64,000 nucleotides of DNA from contig CAWUEY030000001.1 of NCBI GenBank assembly GCA_963921245.4, positions 1,612,001 through 1,676,000 on the forward strand. Direction: 5' to 3'. The translations under genes and the position numbers were made by a program. Positions 8,238-17,694 of the stretch are shown one piece after another. A model generated the notes under the pieces. That model did not search any database. It saw only the letters and a list, made by a program, of their open reading frames with translations, and was not told the origin of the DNA. The stretch is from JABJGO01 sp963921245 (lineage in GTDB: Bacteria > Pseudomonadota > Alphaproteobacteria > Rhodospirillales > Casp-alpha2). Numbering within the stretch: the stretch's first letter is position 1; each line of letters begins with the position of its first letter.

Positions 8238-9995
8238 ATGAGTTGGAACAAACCATTTGGTCGTGACGGCGTCGCCGCCGCCCTTGATGCGCTGGTGTCG
8301 GAAGACGCCTTACCGGACGGATTGGATACAAGCCGCATCACCGTTGAGCCGCCGCGTGAGGAGGGACACGGTCATGTTGCGACCAATGCCGCCATGGTGC
8401 TGGCCAAACCCTCGGGGCGGGAACCCCGCGAGCTGGCCGAAGCGATTGCTGCAAAACTGTTGATGGACGAAGCCGTTGCCGCCGTCGATGTTGCCAGCCC
8501 CGGTTTCATCAACATTACCTTAAATGACGAAGTCTGGTACCGGGAATTGGGCGCCATTATCACAGCCGGTACAAACTATGGAAATTCTGCACTTGGAGCG
8601 AATGAAGCCGTGAACGTGGAATACGTTTCCGCCAATCCCACGGGTCCGATGCATGTGGGTCACGGACGCGGTGCCGCGATTGGTGAATCCCTGGCCACAT
8701 TGCTGCAAAAGGTGGGTTACAAAGTTACCCGGGAGTATTGGGTAAATGACGCGGGTGCCCAAATCGATACTCTGTCCCGCTCGCTTTATCTTCGTTACCG
8801 GGAAGCCCTGGGGGAAGACATCGGTGAAATCCCGAAGGGACTGTACCCGGGTGACTATCTGAAAGCTCCCGCACAAACTGTGGCCGAGGAAGACGGCGAT
8901 CAGTGGCTCGATGCCGAAGAGAGCGAATGGCTAAAACCGTTTCGGGATTACGCTGTCGACGCCATGATGGCGTTGATACGGGCCGATCTTGAACGCCTTG
9001 GTATCGTCTTCGATGTGTTTACTTTCGAAACGGCCATGGTGGACTCGGGAAAAGTGCAGGATGCGCTAGATACCCTGACCGACAAGGGACACATGTACAC
9101 GGGCGTGCTAGAACCACCAAGGGGCAAGAAGCCTGAAGACTGGGAACCCCGCCCACAAACCCTTTTCCGTTCAACGGACTTTGGCGATGACGTTGATCGT
9201 CCGCTGATCAAATCAGATGGATCATGGACCTATTTCTCAACAGATATTGCCTATCATCTGGACAAGTATCGACGCGGGTTTCGCACGATGATCAATATCT
9301 GGGGTGCGGACCACGGCGGCTATGTCAAACGCATGCAAGCCGCCGTCAAGGCGTTGACGGAAGATGATGGCAGCCTTGATGTCAAATTATGCCAGATGAT
9401 CAACCTGCTGGATGGCGGCGAGCCCTATAAAATGTCCAAGCGGGCAGGGAGTTTCATTACCATTCAGAATGTGGTTGATAAAGTCGGCAAGGATGTCTTC
9501 CGGTTTATCATGATGACCCGCAAGAACGACGCCCGGCTGGACTTTGACTTGCAGAAAGTCACGGAACAATCCAAGGACAATCCGGTGTTTTACGTTCAGT
9601 ATGCCCATGCCCGTATTTGCTCTGTTTTGCGCCACGCCCGTGAATTGTTTGGCGAAGACGCTGTATCCGACAAGGCATTACTGAAAGCAGACTACGCACA
9701 TTTGGGTGATGACGCGGAAAAAGCCCTGATACGGCACCTCGCGGGTTGGCCGCGGTTGGTCGAGAGCGCCGCCTTGGCCCATGAACCGCATCGTGTTGCG
9801 TTTTATCTCAGTGACCTGGCCAGCAGCTTCCACAGCCTTTGGAATTTGGGTAAGGACAACACCCAGTTGCGCTTCATCGTTGACGACAATAACGAATTGA
9901 GCCTTGCCCGCATGGCATTGATCCGGGGAGTGGCCGTAGTGATTGCCTCGGGACTTGAGGTATTTGGAGTAACACCGGTAGAGGAAATGCGCTGA
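8238..9995 (+). CDS. argS: Arginyl-tRNA synthetase
   Basis: Charges tRNA-Arg, a class I synthetase. The HIGH signature appears as ANPTGPMHVGHGRG (about residues 128-141) and KMSKR as KMSKRAGSF (about residue 400). The N-terminal additive domain and the C-terminal anticodon-binding DALR domain (YVQYAHARICSVLR onward) are present. The frame is open upstream to 8142, inside dgt, but the family-like start is ATG 8238 (MSWNKPFG), preceded by a GTAAGAG ribosome site, giving 585 aa. It overlaps the next gene by one base, so the two are probably translated together. Confidence 0.96.
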   Translation: MSWNKPFGRDGVAAALDALVSEDALPDGLDTSRITVEPPREEGHGHVATNAAMVLAKPSGREPRELAEAIAAKLLMDEAVAAVDVASPGFINITLNDEVWYRELGAIITAGTNYGNSALGANEAVNVEYVSANPTGPMHVGHGRGAAIGESLATLLQKVGYKVTREYWVNDAGAQIDTLSRSLYLRYREALGEDIGEIPKGLYPGDYLKAPAQTVAEEDGDQWLDAEESEWLKPFRDYAVDAMMALIRADLERLGIVFDVFTFETAMVDSGKVQDALDTLTDKGHMYTGVLEPPRGKKPEDWEPRPQTLFRSTDFGDDVDRPLIKSDGSWTYFSTDIAYHLDKYRRGFRTMINIWGADHGGYVKRMQAAVKALTEDDGSLDVKLCQMINLLDGGEPYKMSKRAGSFITIQNVVDKVGKDVFRFIMMTRKNDARLDFDLQKVTEQSKDNPVFYVQYAHARICSVLRHARELFGEDAVSDKALLKADYAHLGDDAEKALIRHLAGWPRLVESAALAHEPHRVAFYLSDLASSFHSLWNLGKDNTQLRFIVDDNNELSLARMALIRGVAVVIASGLEVFGVTPVEEMR

Positions 9996-10999
9996 TGGCA
10001 CCGACACAGGAAGATCGTATTGGTGTCCCAAAGGACGAACTGGAATTCGAGCCCGTAGAAGCCCGACCTCCGAAAAAGCCGTGGGGCCGCCGCCTCGCCA
10101 TTATGGTGGCTCTGATCGTTGCCGGCGGCGTTGGATGGCATTTTCTGGGAAGCCAGATCGGGCTCAACCAGACCGGTGATGTTCCGCTGGTCCGGGCCGA
10201 GGTTGCCCCGGTAAAAATCAAGCCTGCTGATCCTGGTGGCCTGGAAGTGCCGGATCGCGACAAGCTGGTCTACGGCCGTTTGAACGGTGAGGGTGCAGGG
10301 ACGGATGTCGAAAGTTTGCTGCCGCCGCCCGAAGAACCCATGGAGGTGCCGCAACCTGTTGTTCAACCCGAACCAGAACAGCAACAGCAACAGCAACAGA
10401 TAACAGAAGCAATGGCAACAGACGACTCCATGGAAACCAACGTCGAAACCATGGCAGAAGTTGAAGCGACCTCGTCTACTCAGAACATGACCCAGTCAGT
10501 ATCGGTTGAACCCCAGCCGATTGAAGAAACAACAGCCGCAACGGCGACTTCAACAACTTCATCGGATGCCAGTGAAACCCCGCCACCACCACCGGCACCG
10601 GTTGAAGCCGTTGAAGCACAGGAGATACTGGCACCACCGCCCGAACCAGAATCAAAAACGACTGCTTCCGCCCTAGAACCGGCGGCCCAGGAGCCTGAAA
10701 AAACAGCGACGACGGCAACAGCACAGGTTACTTCGACAAGCGAACAATATAGAATACAATTGGCGGCGCTTCGAACCCATGCCAGTGCTGAGGCCGAATG
10801 GAACCGGCTGAAAAAAGCCCACCCTGATGTCCTAGATGCCTATAATCTATTTGTTCAGAGAGTCGACAAAGGTGGCTCAGACGGTGTCTATTACCGCCTT
10901 CAAGCGGGGCCTTTTCGCTCCAAAGGCGCCGCAAAGACGGTTTGCGATCAATTGGCATCCCGTAATGTTGCCTGCCTCGTCAAACGGACCGACAACTGA
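9995..10999 (+). CDS. SPOR-domain inner-membrane protein
   Basis: A bitopic envelope protein of 334 aa. Cytoplasmic residues 1-33 are charged, a single transmembrane helix follows (RLAIMVALIVAGGVGWHFL, about 34-52), then a long low-complexity Pro/Glu/Thr/Ala-rich periplasmic linker (about 75-245) containing seven consecutive glutamines encoded by CAA/CAG repeats, and a C-terminal SPOR domain (about 248-330, EQYRIQLAALRT to NVACLVKR). SPOR domains bind denuded peptidoglycan glycans at the septum, so a cell-division or septal-wall role is likely. Start overlaps the argS stop. Neighbour nagZ also concerns the cell wall. Confidence 0.88.
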   Translation: MAPTQEDRIGVPKDELEFEPVEARPPKKPWGRRLAIMVALIVAGGVGWHFLGSQIGLNQTGDVPLVRAEVAPVKIKPADPGGLEVPDRDKLVYGRLNGEGAGTDVESLLPPPEEPMEVPQPVVQPEPEQQQQQQQITEAMATDDSMETNVETMAEVEATSSTQNMTQSVSVEPQPIEETTAATATSTTSSDASETPPPPPAPVEAVEAQEILAPPPEPESKTTASALEPAAQEPEKTATTATAQVTSTSEQYRIQLAALRTHASAEAEWNRLKKAHPDVLDAYNLFVQRVDKGGSDGVYYRLQAGPFRSKGAAKTVCDQLASRNVACLVKRTDN

Positions 11000-11023
11000 A
11001 CACGAAATCCGGATACGGAGTCG

Positions 11024-12043
11024 ATGACTTATCCCCGTGCTGTCATCTTTGGATGCGAAGGGACCGTTGTTTCGCCGGAAGAGCGGGATTTTTACAGAGA
11101 AAGTAATCCCCTGGGTTTCATCCTGTTTGCCCGGAATGTTGAAACCCCTGAGCAGGTGAAAGCCCTTTGCACCGATTTGCGTCAATGTGTTGGACGACCC
11201 GATGCCCCTATCCTGATTGATCAGGAAGGGGGAGAGGTTCAGCGCCTGAAGCCGCCCCATTGGCGCGATACTCCAGCACCCGGCAGGTTTGCTGAACTAC
11301 AGGCGCGCAACCCTCGGGCCGGGCTGGAAGCCGCAAGACTTAATGCCAGACTGATCGCTCACGATTTGCGTTATCTGGGCATTGATGTCAACTGCCTGCC
11401 GGTTCTGGATATCCCACAGGCCGATAGCCATCCCTTCCTCAACGGACGTGCCGCTGGTCAGAATGTTGAACAATCCATTCTGCTTGGTCGGGCTGCGTGT
11501 GTCGGTTTGCTTGCCGGTGGTGTTTTACCGGTCATCAAACATATCCCCGGGCACGGTCGGTCAACCGCCGATAGCCATCACGATTTACCGAGAGTTGACG
11601 TTACACGCAGTGATCTGGAATCTACTGATTTTGCGCCATTCAAGGCGCTGAATCAGATGCCATGGGCGATGACTGCTCATATTGTTTATACCGCTCTGGA
11701 TGATAATAATCCGGCATCTACGTCGAACACGATCATTGAGAATGTGATCCGTAATGAAATCGGTTTTGAAGGTTTTCTCGTTTCTGACGATATCGGCATG
11801 AATGCCCTCAGCGGAACGATGGCAGAACGGGCGGAACGGTGCCTTGCGGCTGGTTGTGATGCCATCCTTCACTGCAATGGCGATCTATCGGAAATGCGGG
11901 CTGTCAACGAAGTCTCTGCAGAGATGACCGCAGAGCAATATAAACGGTTTGACGCGGGCAGGGCGTTTTTGCCATCGTCGACGGAAGAGATCGCTACAAC
12001 CACTGCGCTCTCCCATCTCGACAACCTGCTCGCAGAGCTATAA
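11024..12043 (+). CDS. nagZ: Beta-N-acetylhexosaminidase
   Basis: Cytoplasmic GH3 enzyme that removes GlcNAc from anhydro-muropeptides in peptidoglycan recycling. Signature segments: IDQEGGEVQRL (about residue 65), the catalytic His-Asp loop in KHIPGHGRSTADSHHDLP (about residue 170), and the nucleophile Asp in VSDDIGM (about residue 250). At 339 aa it has the single-domain NagZ length rather than that of longer GH3 enzymes. It begins 24 bases after the SPOR gene and is followed closely by the M50 protease gene. Confidence 0.94.
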   Translation: MTYPRAVIFGCEGTVVSPEERDFYRESNPLGFILFARNVETPEQVKALCTDLRQCVGRPDAPILIDQEGGEVQRLKPPHWRDTPAPGRFAELQARNPRAGLEAARLNARLIAHDLRYLGIDVNCLPVLDIPQADSHPFLNGRAAGQNVEQSILLGRAACVGLLAGGVLPVIKHIPGHGRSTADSHHDLPRVDVTRSDLESTDFAPFKALNQMPWAMTAHIVYTALDDNNPASTSNTIIENVIRNEIGFEGFLVSDDIGMNALSGTMAERAERCLAAGCDAILHCNGDLSEMRAVNEVSAEMTAEQYKRFDAGRAFLPSSTEEIATTTALSHLDNLLAEL

Positions 12044-12056
12044 GCGAATCGCCCTC

Positions 12057-12740
12057 ATGGAAGATATCCTGTTTCAAATCTCCATATGGGCGATTCCAGT
12101 GGTTATATCCGTAACCTTTCATGAAGCCGCGCATGGATATGTTGCCTGGAAACTAGGCGACGATACGGCCCGTATCCTGGGGCGGGTAACCTTCAATCCG
12201 ACGAAACATATCGATCCCGTCGGGACCATCATGCTGCCTGCCATGTTGTTGCTGGCGAGCGGCGGCAAGATCATGTTCGGATCAGCCAGACCCGTTCCCG
12301 TCAACGTCAACCGACTGAATTCGCCGCGCCGGGACATGGTTCTGGTCGCACTGGCAGGACCGGGGGTAAACATAATATTAGCAATGGCTTGCACAATATG
12401 TTTTCACCTATTGGTTTATTTTCCACCAACCTTTGGAGAGTGGCTTGCCCACAACCTTTACAACGCTGTCTGGATCAATGTTCTGCTGGCCGTTTTTAAC
12501 ATGCTGCCGATCCCGCCACTGGATGGCGGACGGGTTGCGGTCGGTCTATTGCCCTCACCCTATGGGTTAAAACTTGCGCGGTTGGAGCGGGTCGGACTCG
12601 TATTGATTCTTGGTGCCGTTTTTCTGCTGCCTTTCCTCGGCAATCAGATCGGCGTTGATCTGAACGTATTCCGGTGGCTGATAGGGGCTCCTTCGGAGTA
12701 CGTTATGAGAATGATTTTCACACTGGCCGGGCTGTCCTGA
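12057..12740 (+). CDS. Site-2-protease-like M50 membrane metallopeptidase
   Basis: A 227-residue polytopic membrane protein with the zinc site VTFHEAAHGYVAWKLGD (HEXXH, about residue 22) and the later NMLPIPPLDGGRV motif that supplies the third ligand. It belongs to the short YwhC-type branch, without PDZ domain. Such proteins cleave transmembrane helices but the substrates of this branch are mostly unknown. The ATG at 12057, 13 bases after nagZ, is chosen because the upstream extension lies inside nagZ and is unlike the family. It is usually found next to scpA/scpB in alphaproteobacteria, as here. Confidence 0.9.
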   Translation: MEDILFQISIWAIPVVISVTFHEAAHGYVAWKLGDDTARILGRVTFNPTKHIDPVGTIMLPAMLLLASGGKIMFGSARPVPVNVNRLNSPRRDMVLVALAGPGVNIILAMACTICFHLLVYFPPTFGEWLAHNLYNAVWINVLLAVFNMLPIPPLDGGRVAVGLLPSPYGLKLARLERVGLVLILGAVFLLPFLGNQIGVDLNVFRWLIGAPSEYVMRMIFTLAGLS

Positions 12741-12774
12741 TGGCAGGCCACGCGACAACTGAAACCGAATTTTG

Positions 12775-13626
12775 ATGATCAGAACTGAAACCATCGACCC
12801 GCCGGAAACAGACGACTTATTTGACGGCGAGGCAATAGTCGCGGACTTGACAAATGCTTTTGTCGTGAACGTTGACGGTTTCGAGGGTCCATTGGATATC
12901 TTGCTGACGCTGGCGCGCAACCAGAAAGTGGATATCACCCAGGTATCCATTCTACAGTTGGCTGAACAGTATCTGGCGTTCGTTACGGAAGCGCGCAAAA
13001 GAAATCTGGAACTGGCCGCTGACTACCTTGTCATGGCGGCGTGGCTGGCTTTCCTGAAATCCAAACTGTTACTGCCTGACCTGGAAGAAGAAGATCAGCC
13101 CACGGGCGAAGAAATGGCCGCGGTGCTGGCGTTCCAACTGCGGCGTCTCGAAGCCATGCGAAACGTTGGCCAGGAGCTCCTGAAACGCGATTGTCTGGGC
13201 CGGGATTTTTTCCCGAGAGGTGAACCGGAAACCTTTACCGTTACAAGGATCAGTGTTGCCGACGCCAATCTGCATGATTTGATGCGGGCCTATGGTGATA
13301 TGCGTCGCCGCGCTATTCCCAACCACATGGAAATCGAGCCTGTCGAATTATACACCGTGGAGAAGGCACTGGAACGCATCCACCGCATGTTGGGTTCATC
13401 CAAATCCTGGACCAACCTGTGGGATTTTCTGCCTGACGATATCAAGGATCCGCTTGTTCGTCGATCGGCGCTGGCCGCAACATTCACGGCCAGCCTCGAA
13501 CTGGCAAGGGAAGGGAAGGCCCGGATTCGTCAGGACGGTTTGTTCTCCCCCCTGTACATCAGCCACAAAGAGTCCGAGCCGGACTCTGAAAACCATAAAC
13601 CTTCAAAAGAGCCGAAAAAAGAGTAG
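12775..13626 (+). CDS. scpA: Segregation and condensation protein A
   Basis: Kleisin subunit that links SMC heads in the bacterial condensin. The N-terminal segment FVVNVDGFEGPLDILLTLARNQKVDIT (about residues 25-52) is the ScpA signature, followed by LAEQYLAFV and the LAADYLVMAAWLAFLKSKLLLP helix that binds the SMC neck. The C-terminal winged helix is near residue 220. Length 283 aa is normal. ATG 12775 is preferred to the TTG directly before it. scpB starts 5 bases after its stop. The last 25 residues are a charged, probably disordered tail. Confidence 0.95.
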   Translation: MIRTETIDPPETDDLFDGEAIVADLTNAFVVNVDGFEGPLDILLTLARNQKVDITQVSILQLAEQYLAFVTEARKRNLELAADYLVMAAWLAFLKSKLLLPDLEEEDQPTGEEMAAVLAFQLRRLEAMRNVGQELLKRDCLGRDFFPRGEPETFTVTRISVADANLHDLMRAYGDMRRRAIPNHMEIEPVELYTVEKALERIHRMLGSSKSWTNLWDFLPDDIKDPLVRRSALAATFTASLELAREGKARIRQDGLFSPLYISHKESEPDSENHKPSKEPKKE

Positions 13627-13631
13627 AGCCC

Positions 13632-14468
13632 ATGAGCAATACCACCATGTCCATGCCCGCCCCCGTTGTGAACGATAACGATGCGATGATCACGGATCAT
13701 CCCGTTGAGGCTTCAGGAGACGAAAAAAACGATCTGGTGCCTGAAGAAACCGAACATAAAGAAGCTGACAGTGCTCCCAGCGAAGAGGGTTTACAGGCCG
13801 CCAAACGGTTGGTCGAAGCACTCCTTTTTGCGTCAGCGGAACCGCTTACGGAACGTATGCTGGCCAATCGTGTTCCTGACGGCGTTAACATAAAATCGCT
13901 ACTCAAGGATTTACAGGCTGACTACGCGGAGCGTGGTGTAAACCTGAACCGGGCCGGAACATCCTGGGCCTTTCGCACTGCCGAAGACCTAGGCGCTGTT
14001 CTCAATGTGGAAACGGAAGTGGCCCGCAAGATGAACAGGGCCGGGATAGAAACCATGGCCGTTATTGCCTATCATCAACCCGTAACACGGGCGGAGATCG
14101 AGGAAATTCGCGGCGTAAGCCTGAGCAAAGGCACTCTCGATATGTTGTTCGAAAAAAAATGGATAAAACCGCGCGGGCGGCGGGAAACCCCGGGGCGGCC
14201 CATGACTTGGGGGACAACGGATATATTTCTGGACCATTTTGGACTTTCCGGGCTCACAGACCTGCCGGGCCTTGATGAATTGAAGGTCGCGGGCCTGCTG
14301 GAAAGTGGCCCTGCACTCAATGTCTACCGCTCTCGGGTGGGCGAGGAAACGGCGGTAGACGGTGATAACGATCAGACCGCTCTGTTTCCCACAGGTCAGG
14401 ATGATGAAGCCCTGTCGGAAACCGATGATGCACCGGAGCACGATGAACCGCTCGATCCGGATCAGTGA
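13632..14468 (+). CDS. scpB: Segregation and condensation protein B
   Basis: Partner of ScpA in the SMC condensin. Two winged-helix units occupy about residues 55-220: AAKRLVEALLFASAEPLTERML begins the first; TMAVIAYHQPVTRAEIEEIRGV and the RGRRETPGRPMTWGTTDIFLDHFGL segment mark the second. The first 50 residues and the last 50 are acidic and probably unstructured, making the protein (278 aa) longer than the minimal family. The ATG follows scpA by 5 bases with a GAGCCC stretch before it. Confidence 0.95.
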   Translation: MSNTTMSMPAPVVNDNDAMITDHPVEASGDEKNDLVPEETEHKEADSAPSEEGLQAAKRLVEALLFASAEPLTERMLANRVPDGVNIKSLLKDLQADYAERGVNLNRAGTSWAFRTAEDLGAVLNVETEVARKMNRAGIETMAVIAYHQPVTRAEIEEIRGVSLSKGTLDMLFEKKWIKPRGRRETPGRPMTWGTTDIFLDHFGLSGLTDLPGLDELKVAGLLESGPALNVYRSRVGEETAVDGDNDQTALFPTGQDDEALSETDDAPEHDEPLDPDQ

Positions 14469-14580
14469 ATAACCCGATCAGATATCCCACAGTCGCTATT
14501 TGTGATATACAGTCGCGGGCCAATCTGCCATTATCCGCGGCAGCTTGGCTTAAATTCTGAATAAAAAAAAGAGAACACTC

Positions 14581-14838
14581 ATGGGCACTTTTAGTATCTG
14601 GCATTGGCTCATTGTCCTGGTCGTTGTACTGGTCTTGTTTGGCGGTAAGGGTAAAATTTCGAGCCTTATGGGCGATTTCGGCAAAGGCCTGAAGTCCTTC
14701 AAAAAAGGCATGGCAGAAGATACGGTCGAAGACAAATCTGCGCCTGGTGACGACGCCAAGGTCATCGACGGCGCCAGCGACGATACCGCCGAAGCTAAAA
14801 CCGAAGAAAAAGATAAAGACAAAGCCGCCAAAGGCTGA
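14581..14838 (+). CDS. tatA: Twin-arginine translocase subunit TatA
   Basis: Pore-forming subunit of the Tat system. An N-terminal transmembrane helix (WHWLIVLVVVLVLFG, about residues 7-21) is followed by the hinge FGGKGKISSLMGDFGKGLKSFKKGM amphipathic helix and an acidic, disordered tail ending in lysine/glutamate repeats. At 85 aa it is the usual size. A purine-rich AAAAAAGAGAACACTC stretch precedes the ATG. tatB and tatC follow in order. Confidence 0.95.
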   Translation: MGTFSIWHWLIVLVVVLVLFGGKGKISSLMGDFGKGLKSFKKGMAEDTVEDKSAPGDDAKVIDGASDDTAEAKTEEKDKDKAAKG

Positions 14839-14884
14839 TCCAGCGTACGTTTTTTCGTCTCGACCGTGACTAAGGTAGACCTTC

Positions 14885-15469
14885 ATGCTGGATTTCGGCT
14901 GGCAGGAACTGTTCATCATTGGAATTTTGGCCATCATCGTGATTGGACCAAAAGACCTGCCACGCGTGCTGAAAACCGTCATGCAATGGGTACGCAAGGT
15001 TCGTAGAATGGCCCGCGAGTTTCAGAGCGGTGTGGACGAAATGGTGCGAGAAGCGGAATTGGACGATATCCGACAGGACCTGAAAAAGATTTCTAGCACC
15101 GGTGATCTGAAAAAAACCATCTCGGATACCATCGACCCTACCGGTGAACTGGACAGTATTCGGAAAGACATGGATAGGACCGCCAAGGATGCAACCCGGG
15201 ATGATGGCAAGGACGCGGAAGAAGAGGAAAGCCCTTTTAAAAACAAAAGCGGTGATGAGCTTCGGGCATTGATCGAAAAAGAAAAACAGAAAAAAGCTAT
15301 GCTGGAAGCCGAAGAAGAGCGGACGCGCGTCGAAGCGGAAGCCGCACAGAAAAAAGAACAGGCAGAAGCTTTGAAAACTGAAGATGCACCGGACGCTTCA
15401 CAACCAGCGGAGAAAGCCACCGCCAAAGACGAAACGCCGGAAGCAACCAAAGAAAAACAACCGTCGTGA
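14885..15469 (+). CDS. tatB: Sec-independent translocase subunit TatB
   Basis: Receptor-complex subunit that recognises twin-arginine signals with TatC. The start MLDFGWQELFIIGILAIIVIGPKDLPRVL is diagnostic: a membrane helix with an internal Glu at residue 8 and the GPKDLP hinge at about residues 21-26. An amphipathic helix and a long charged coiled region rich in Lys/Glu follow (about residues 110-194), longer than in E. coli. It overlaps tatC by four bases (GTGA), implying translational coupling. Confidence 0.95.
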   Translation: MLDFGWQELFIIGILAIIVIGPKDLPRVLKTVMQWVRKVRRMAREFQSGVDEMVREAELDDIRQDLKKISSTGDLKKTISDTIDPTGELDSIRKDMDRTAKDATRDDGKDAEEEESPFKNKSGDELRALIEKEKQKKAMLEAEEERTRVEAEAAQKKEQAEALKTEDAPDASQPAEKATAKDETPEATKEKQPS

Positions 15470-16401
15470 GCCGAAAAACCGACATCACCGGCAAGACGTC
15501 TGACGAAGACTCCATGGAGGAGTCGCGCATGCCGCTGCTTGATCACCTGATCGAACTCCGACGTCGCCTCATGCACTCGTTCGTCGCGGTTATTGTGCTG
15601 TTTTTTATCGGCTATTATTTCGCCGCTGACATCTACGACTTCCTGCTGCAGCCCCTGGCAAATGTATCCGAAGAAATGGGCATTGAGCGCCGGATGATTT
15701 TCACGGCGCTCCACGAAGCATTTTTCACCTATATCAAGGTGGCGTTTTTTACGGCAGTATTCGTCGCGTTCCCGTTTATTGCCATTCAGATCTGGGCCTT
15801 TGTGGCTCCCGGCCTCTATACCCACGAAAAGAAGGCGTTTGCACCGTTCCTGGTGGCAACGCCGATGCTGTTTTTCCTGGGCGGGGCCCTGGTCTATTAC
15901 TTCATTTTTCCGCTCGCGTGGCAGTTTTTCCTGAGTTTCGAGTCAGTTGGTGGTGCCGGAAGCATGGCAATCCAATTGGAAGCCAAGGTTGATCAATACC
16001 TAACCCTGGTCATGCAGCTGATTTTTGCCTTCGGCCTGTGTTTCGAACTGCCTGTCATTCTCACTCTGTTGGGTCGCGTAGGGATTGTTAGTGCAGCAGG
16101 TCTCAGAACCAAACGCCGCTATGCTATTGTGTTTGCGTTCATCGCGGCGGCCATTCTCACCCCGCCGGACGTGATCTCACAGATCGGTCTCGCGGTTCCC
16201 ACCATCCTTCTTTACGAAATTTCCATCCTTAGCGTGGCATTGGTTGAAAAGGGGCGTGACGAATCCGAAGAAGATGAGGAAGATGACGATGAGGATTCGG
16301 ATGTCGCATCTTCAGATGACGAGAGTGATTCGGAACCAGCAACCGATGACAACAATAAGGACGCAAAAGAGGGTGAAGGAGACACCACGTCCCCGGCCTG
16401 A
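15466..16401 (+). CDS. tatC: Sec-independent translocase subunit TatC
   Basis: Six-helix core of the twin-arginine translocase. Signature segments are MPLLDHLIELRRRLMHS (cytoplasmic N-terminus, about residues 22-38), FIAIQIWAFVAPGLYTHEKKA, FELPVILTLLGRVGI and ILTPPDVISQ. Start is GTG 15466, overlapping tatB. After the last helix there is an unusual tail of about 60 residues (from about residue 262) composed largely of Asp, Glu and Ser. This does not alter the core family assignment and is likely cytoplasmic. Confidence 0.95.
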   Translation: MSRKTDITGKTSDEDSMEESRMPLLDHLIELRRRLMHSFVAVIVLFFIGYYFAADIYDFLLQPLANVSEEMGIERRMIFTALHEAFFTYIKVAFFTAVFVAFPFIAIQIWAFVAPGLYTHEKKAFAPFLVATPMLFFLGGALVYYFIFPLAWQFFLSFESVGGAGSMAIQLEAKVDQYLTLVMQLIFAFGLCFELPVILTLLGRVGIVSAAGLRTKRRYAIVFAFIAAAILTPPDVISQIGLAVPTILLYEISILSVALVEKGRDESEEDEEDDDEDSDVASSDDESDSEPATDDNNKDAKEGEGDTTSPA

Positions 16402-16419
16402 TGCGTGCAGGCAGCTACC

Positions 16420-17694
16420 ATGTTCGATATAAAATGGATCCGCGAAAATCCCGAAGCTTTTGACGAGGGCATGGACCGGCGTGGCCTTGAGCCCATGGCT
16501 GCAAACCTTATTGCCATGGACAAGGAACGACGTCAGCACCTGACGTCGTCGCAGGAAATCCAGGCCGAGCGCAACCGGCTCTCAAAGGAAATTGGGCAGA
16601 TTAAAGCGCGCGGCGAAGACGCCAGCGAGGTGATGACCAGGGTTGCCGAGAGCAAGCAGGCCGAAGCGGCAGCAGACGAAGCCGCCAAGGTAGCCGGGGC
16701 CAAACTGGATTACGCCCTGTCCGGTATCCCCAACCTGCCCATGGATGATGTTCCCGTTGGTACAGATGAGAGCGCCAACAAGGAAGTCAGGCGCTGGGGC
16801 GAACTACCATCCTTTGATTTTGAGCCCAAACAACACTACGACATCGGTGAAGCCCTGCGGCTCATGGATTTTGAAACGGCAGCCAAACTGGCCGGGTCTC
16901 GTTTTGTCCTGTTATCGGGGCACCTAGCCCGCATGGAACGCGCCCTGGCGGCGTTCATGCTGGACCACAACACCCTGGAATACGGTTATACGGAAGTAAA
17001 TCCCCCCGCCTTGGTCAACGACGACACCATGTATGGTACCGGTCAGTTGCCCAAATTCTCGGAAGACCTGTTTCGGACGGAGGAAGGGTACTGGCTGATT
17101 CCAACGGCGGAAGTCCCCCTGACCAACATCGTCGCTGGACACATCGTCGAGGAGGAGTATCTGCCGCGTCGCTACACAGCACAAACTTGGTGTTTTCGCT
17201 CGGAAGCCGGTTCGGCCGGCAAGGATACCCGGGGTATGATCCGCCAGCACCAGTTTACCAAAGTGGAAATGGTCAGCATAACCCGACCGGAAAAATCGCT
17301 GGAAGAACTGGAACGCATGACCGAATGTGCCGAGGACATTCTTAAGCGCCTCGAGCTGCCGTACCGGACCATGGTCCTTTCTACGGGCGATATGGGTTTC
17401 GGCGCCCGCAAAACCTATGATATCGAAGTCTGGCTCGCCGGACAGGACCAGTACCGGGAAATTTCAAGCTGTTCTGTTTGCGGTGATTTTCAGGCCCGGC
17501 GGATGAATGCGCGGTGCCGACGGAAAGGTGAAAAAGCTACCCGGTTTGTCCATACGCTCAATGGATCCGGTTTGGCCGTTGGTCGCACGCTAATCGCGAT
17601 ACTGGAAAACTGCCAACAGGCCGATGGTTCTGTGATCGTGCCTCATGCTCTACGCCCCTATATGAATAACCTTGAGGTTATCAATACCCCATGA
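16420..17694 (+). CDS. serS: Seryl-tRNA synthetase
   Basis: Class II synthetase charging tRNA-Ser and tRNA-Sec. The N-terminal antiparallel coiled coil (about residues 30-105) carries SQEIQAERNRLSKEIGQIKA. Class II motif 2 includes TAQTWCFRSEAGSAGKDTRGMIRQHQF (about residues 250-280) and motif 3 lies in GSGLAVGRTLIAILENCQ. ATG 16420 (MFDIKWIREN) is the family start; the frame stays open to a GTG five codons upstream. It overlaps surE by four bases (ATGA). Length 424 aa is standard. Confidence 0.97.
   Translation: MFDIKWIRENPEAFDEGMDRRGLEPMAANLIAMDKERRQHLTSSQEIQAERNRLSKEIGQIKARGEDASEVMTRVAESKQAEAAADEAAKVAGAKLDYALSGIPNLPMDDVPVGTDESANKEVRRWGELPSFDFEPKQHYDIGEALRLMDFETAAKLAGSRFVLLSGHLARMERALAAFMLDHNTLEYGYTEVNPPALVNDDTMYGTGQLPKFSEDLFRTEEGYWLIPTAEVPLTNIVAGHIVEEEYLPRRYTAQTWCFRSEAGSAGKDTRGMIRQHQFTKVEMVSITRPEKSLEELERMTECAEDILKRLELPYRTMVLSTGDMGFGARKTYDIEVWLAGQDQYREISSCSVCGDFQARRMNARCRRKGEKATRFVHTLNGSGLAVGRTLIAILENCQQADGSVIVPHALRPYMNNLEVINTP

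Noticed and set aside
10378..10398. CAA/CAG repeats in the SPOR protein as a switch
   Set aside because: The repeat is imperfect, in frame and inside a low-complexity linker, so length changes would alter linker length rather than switch the gene.
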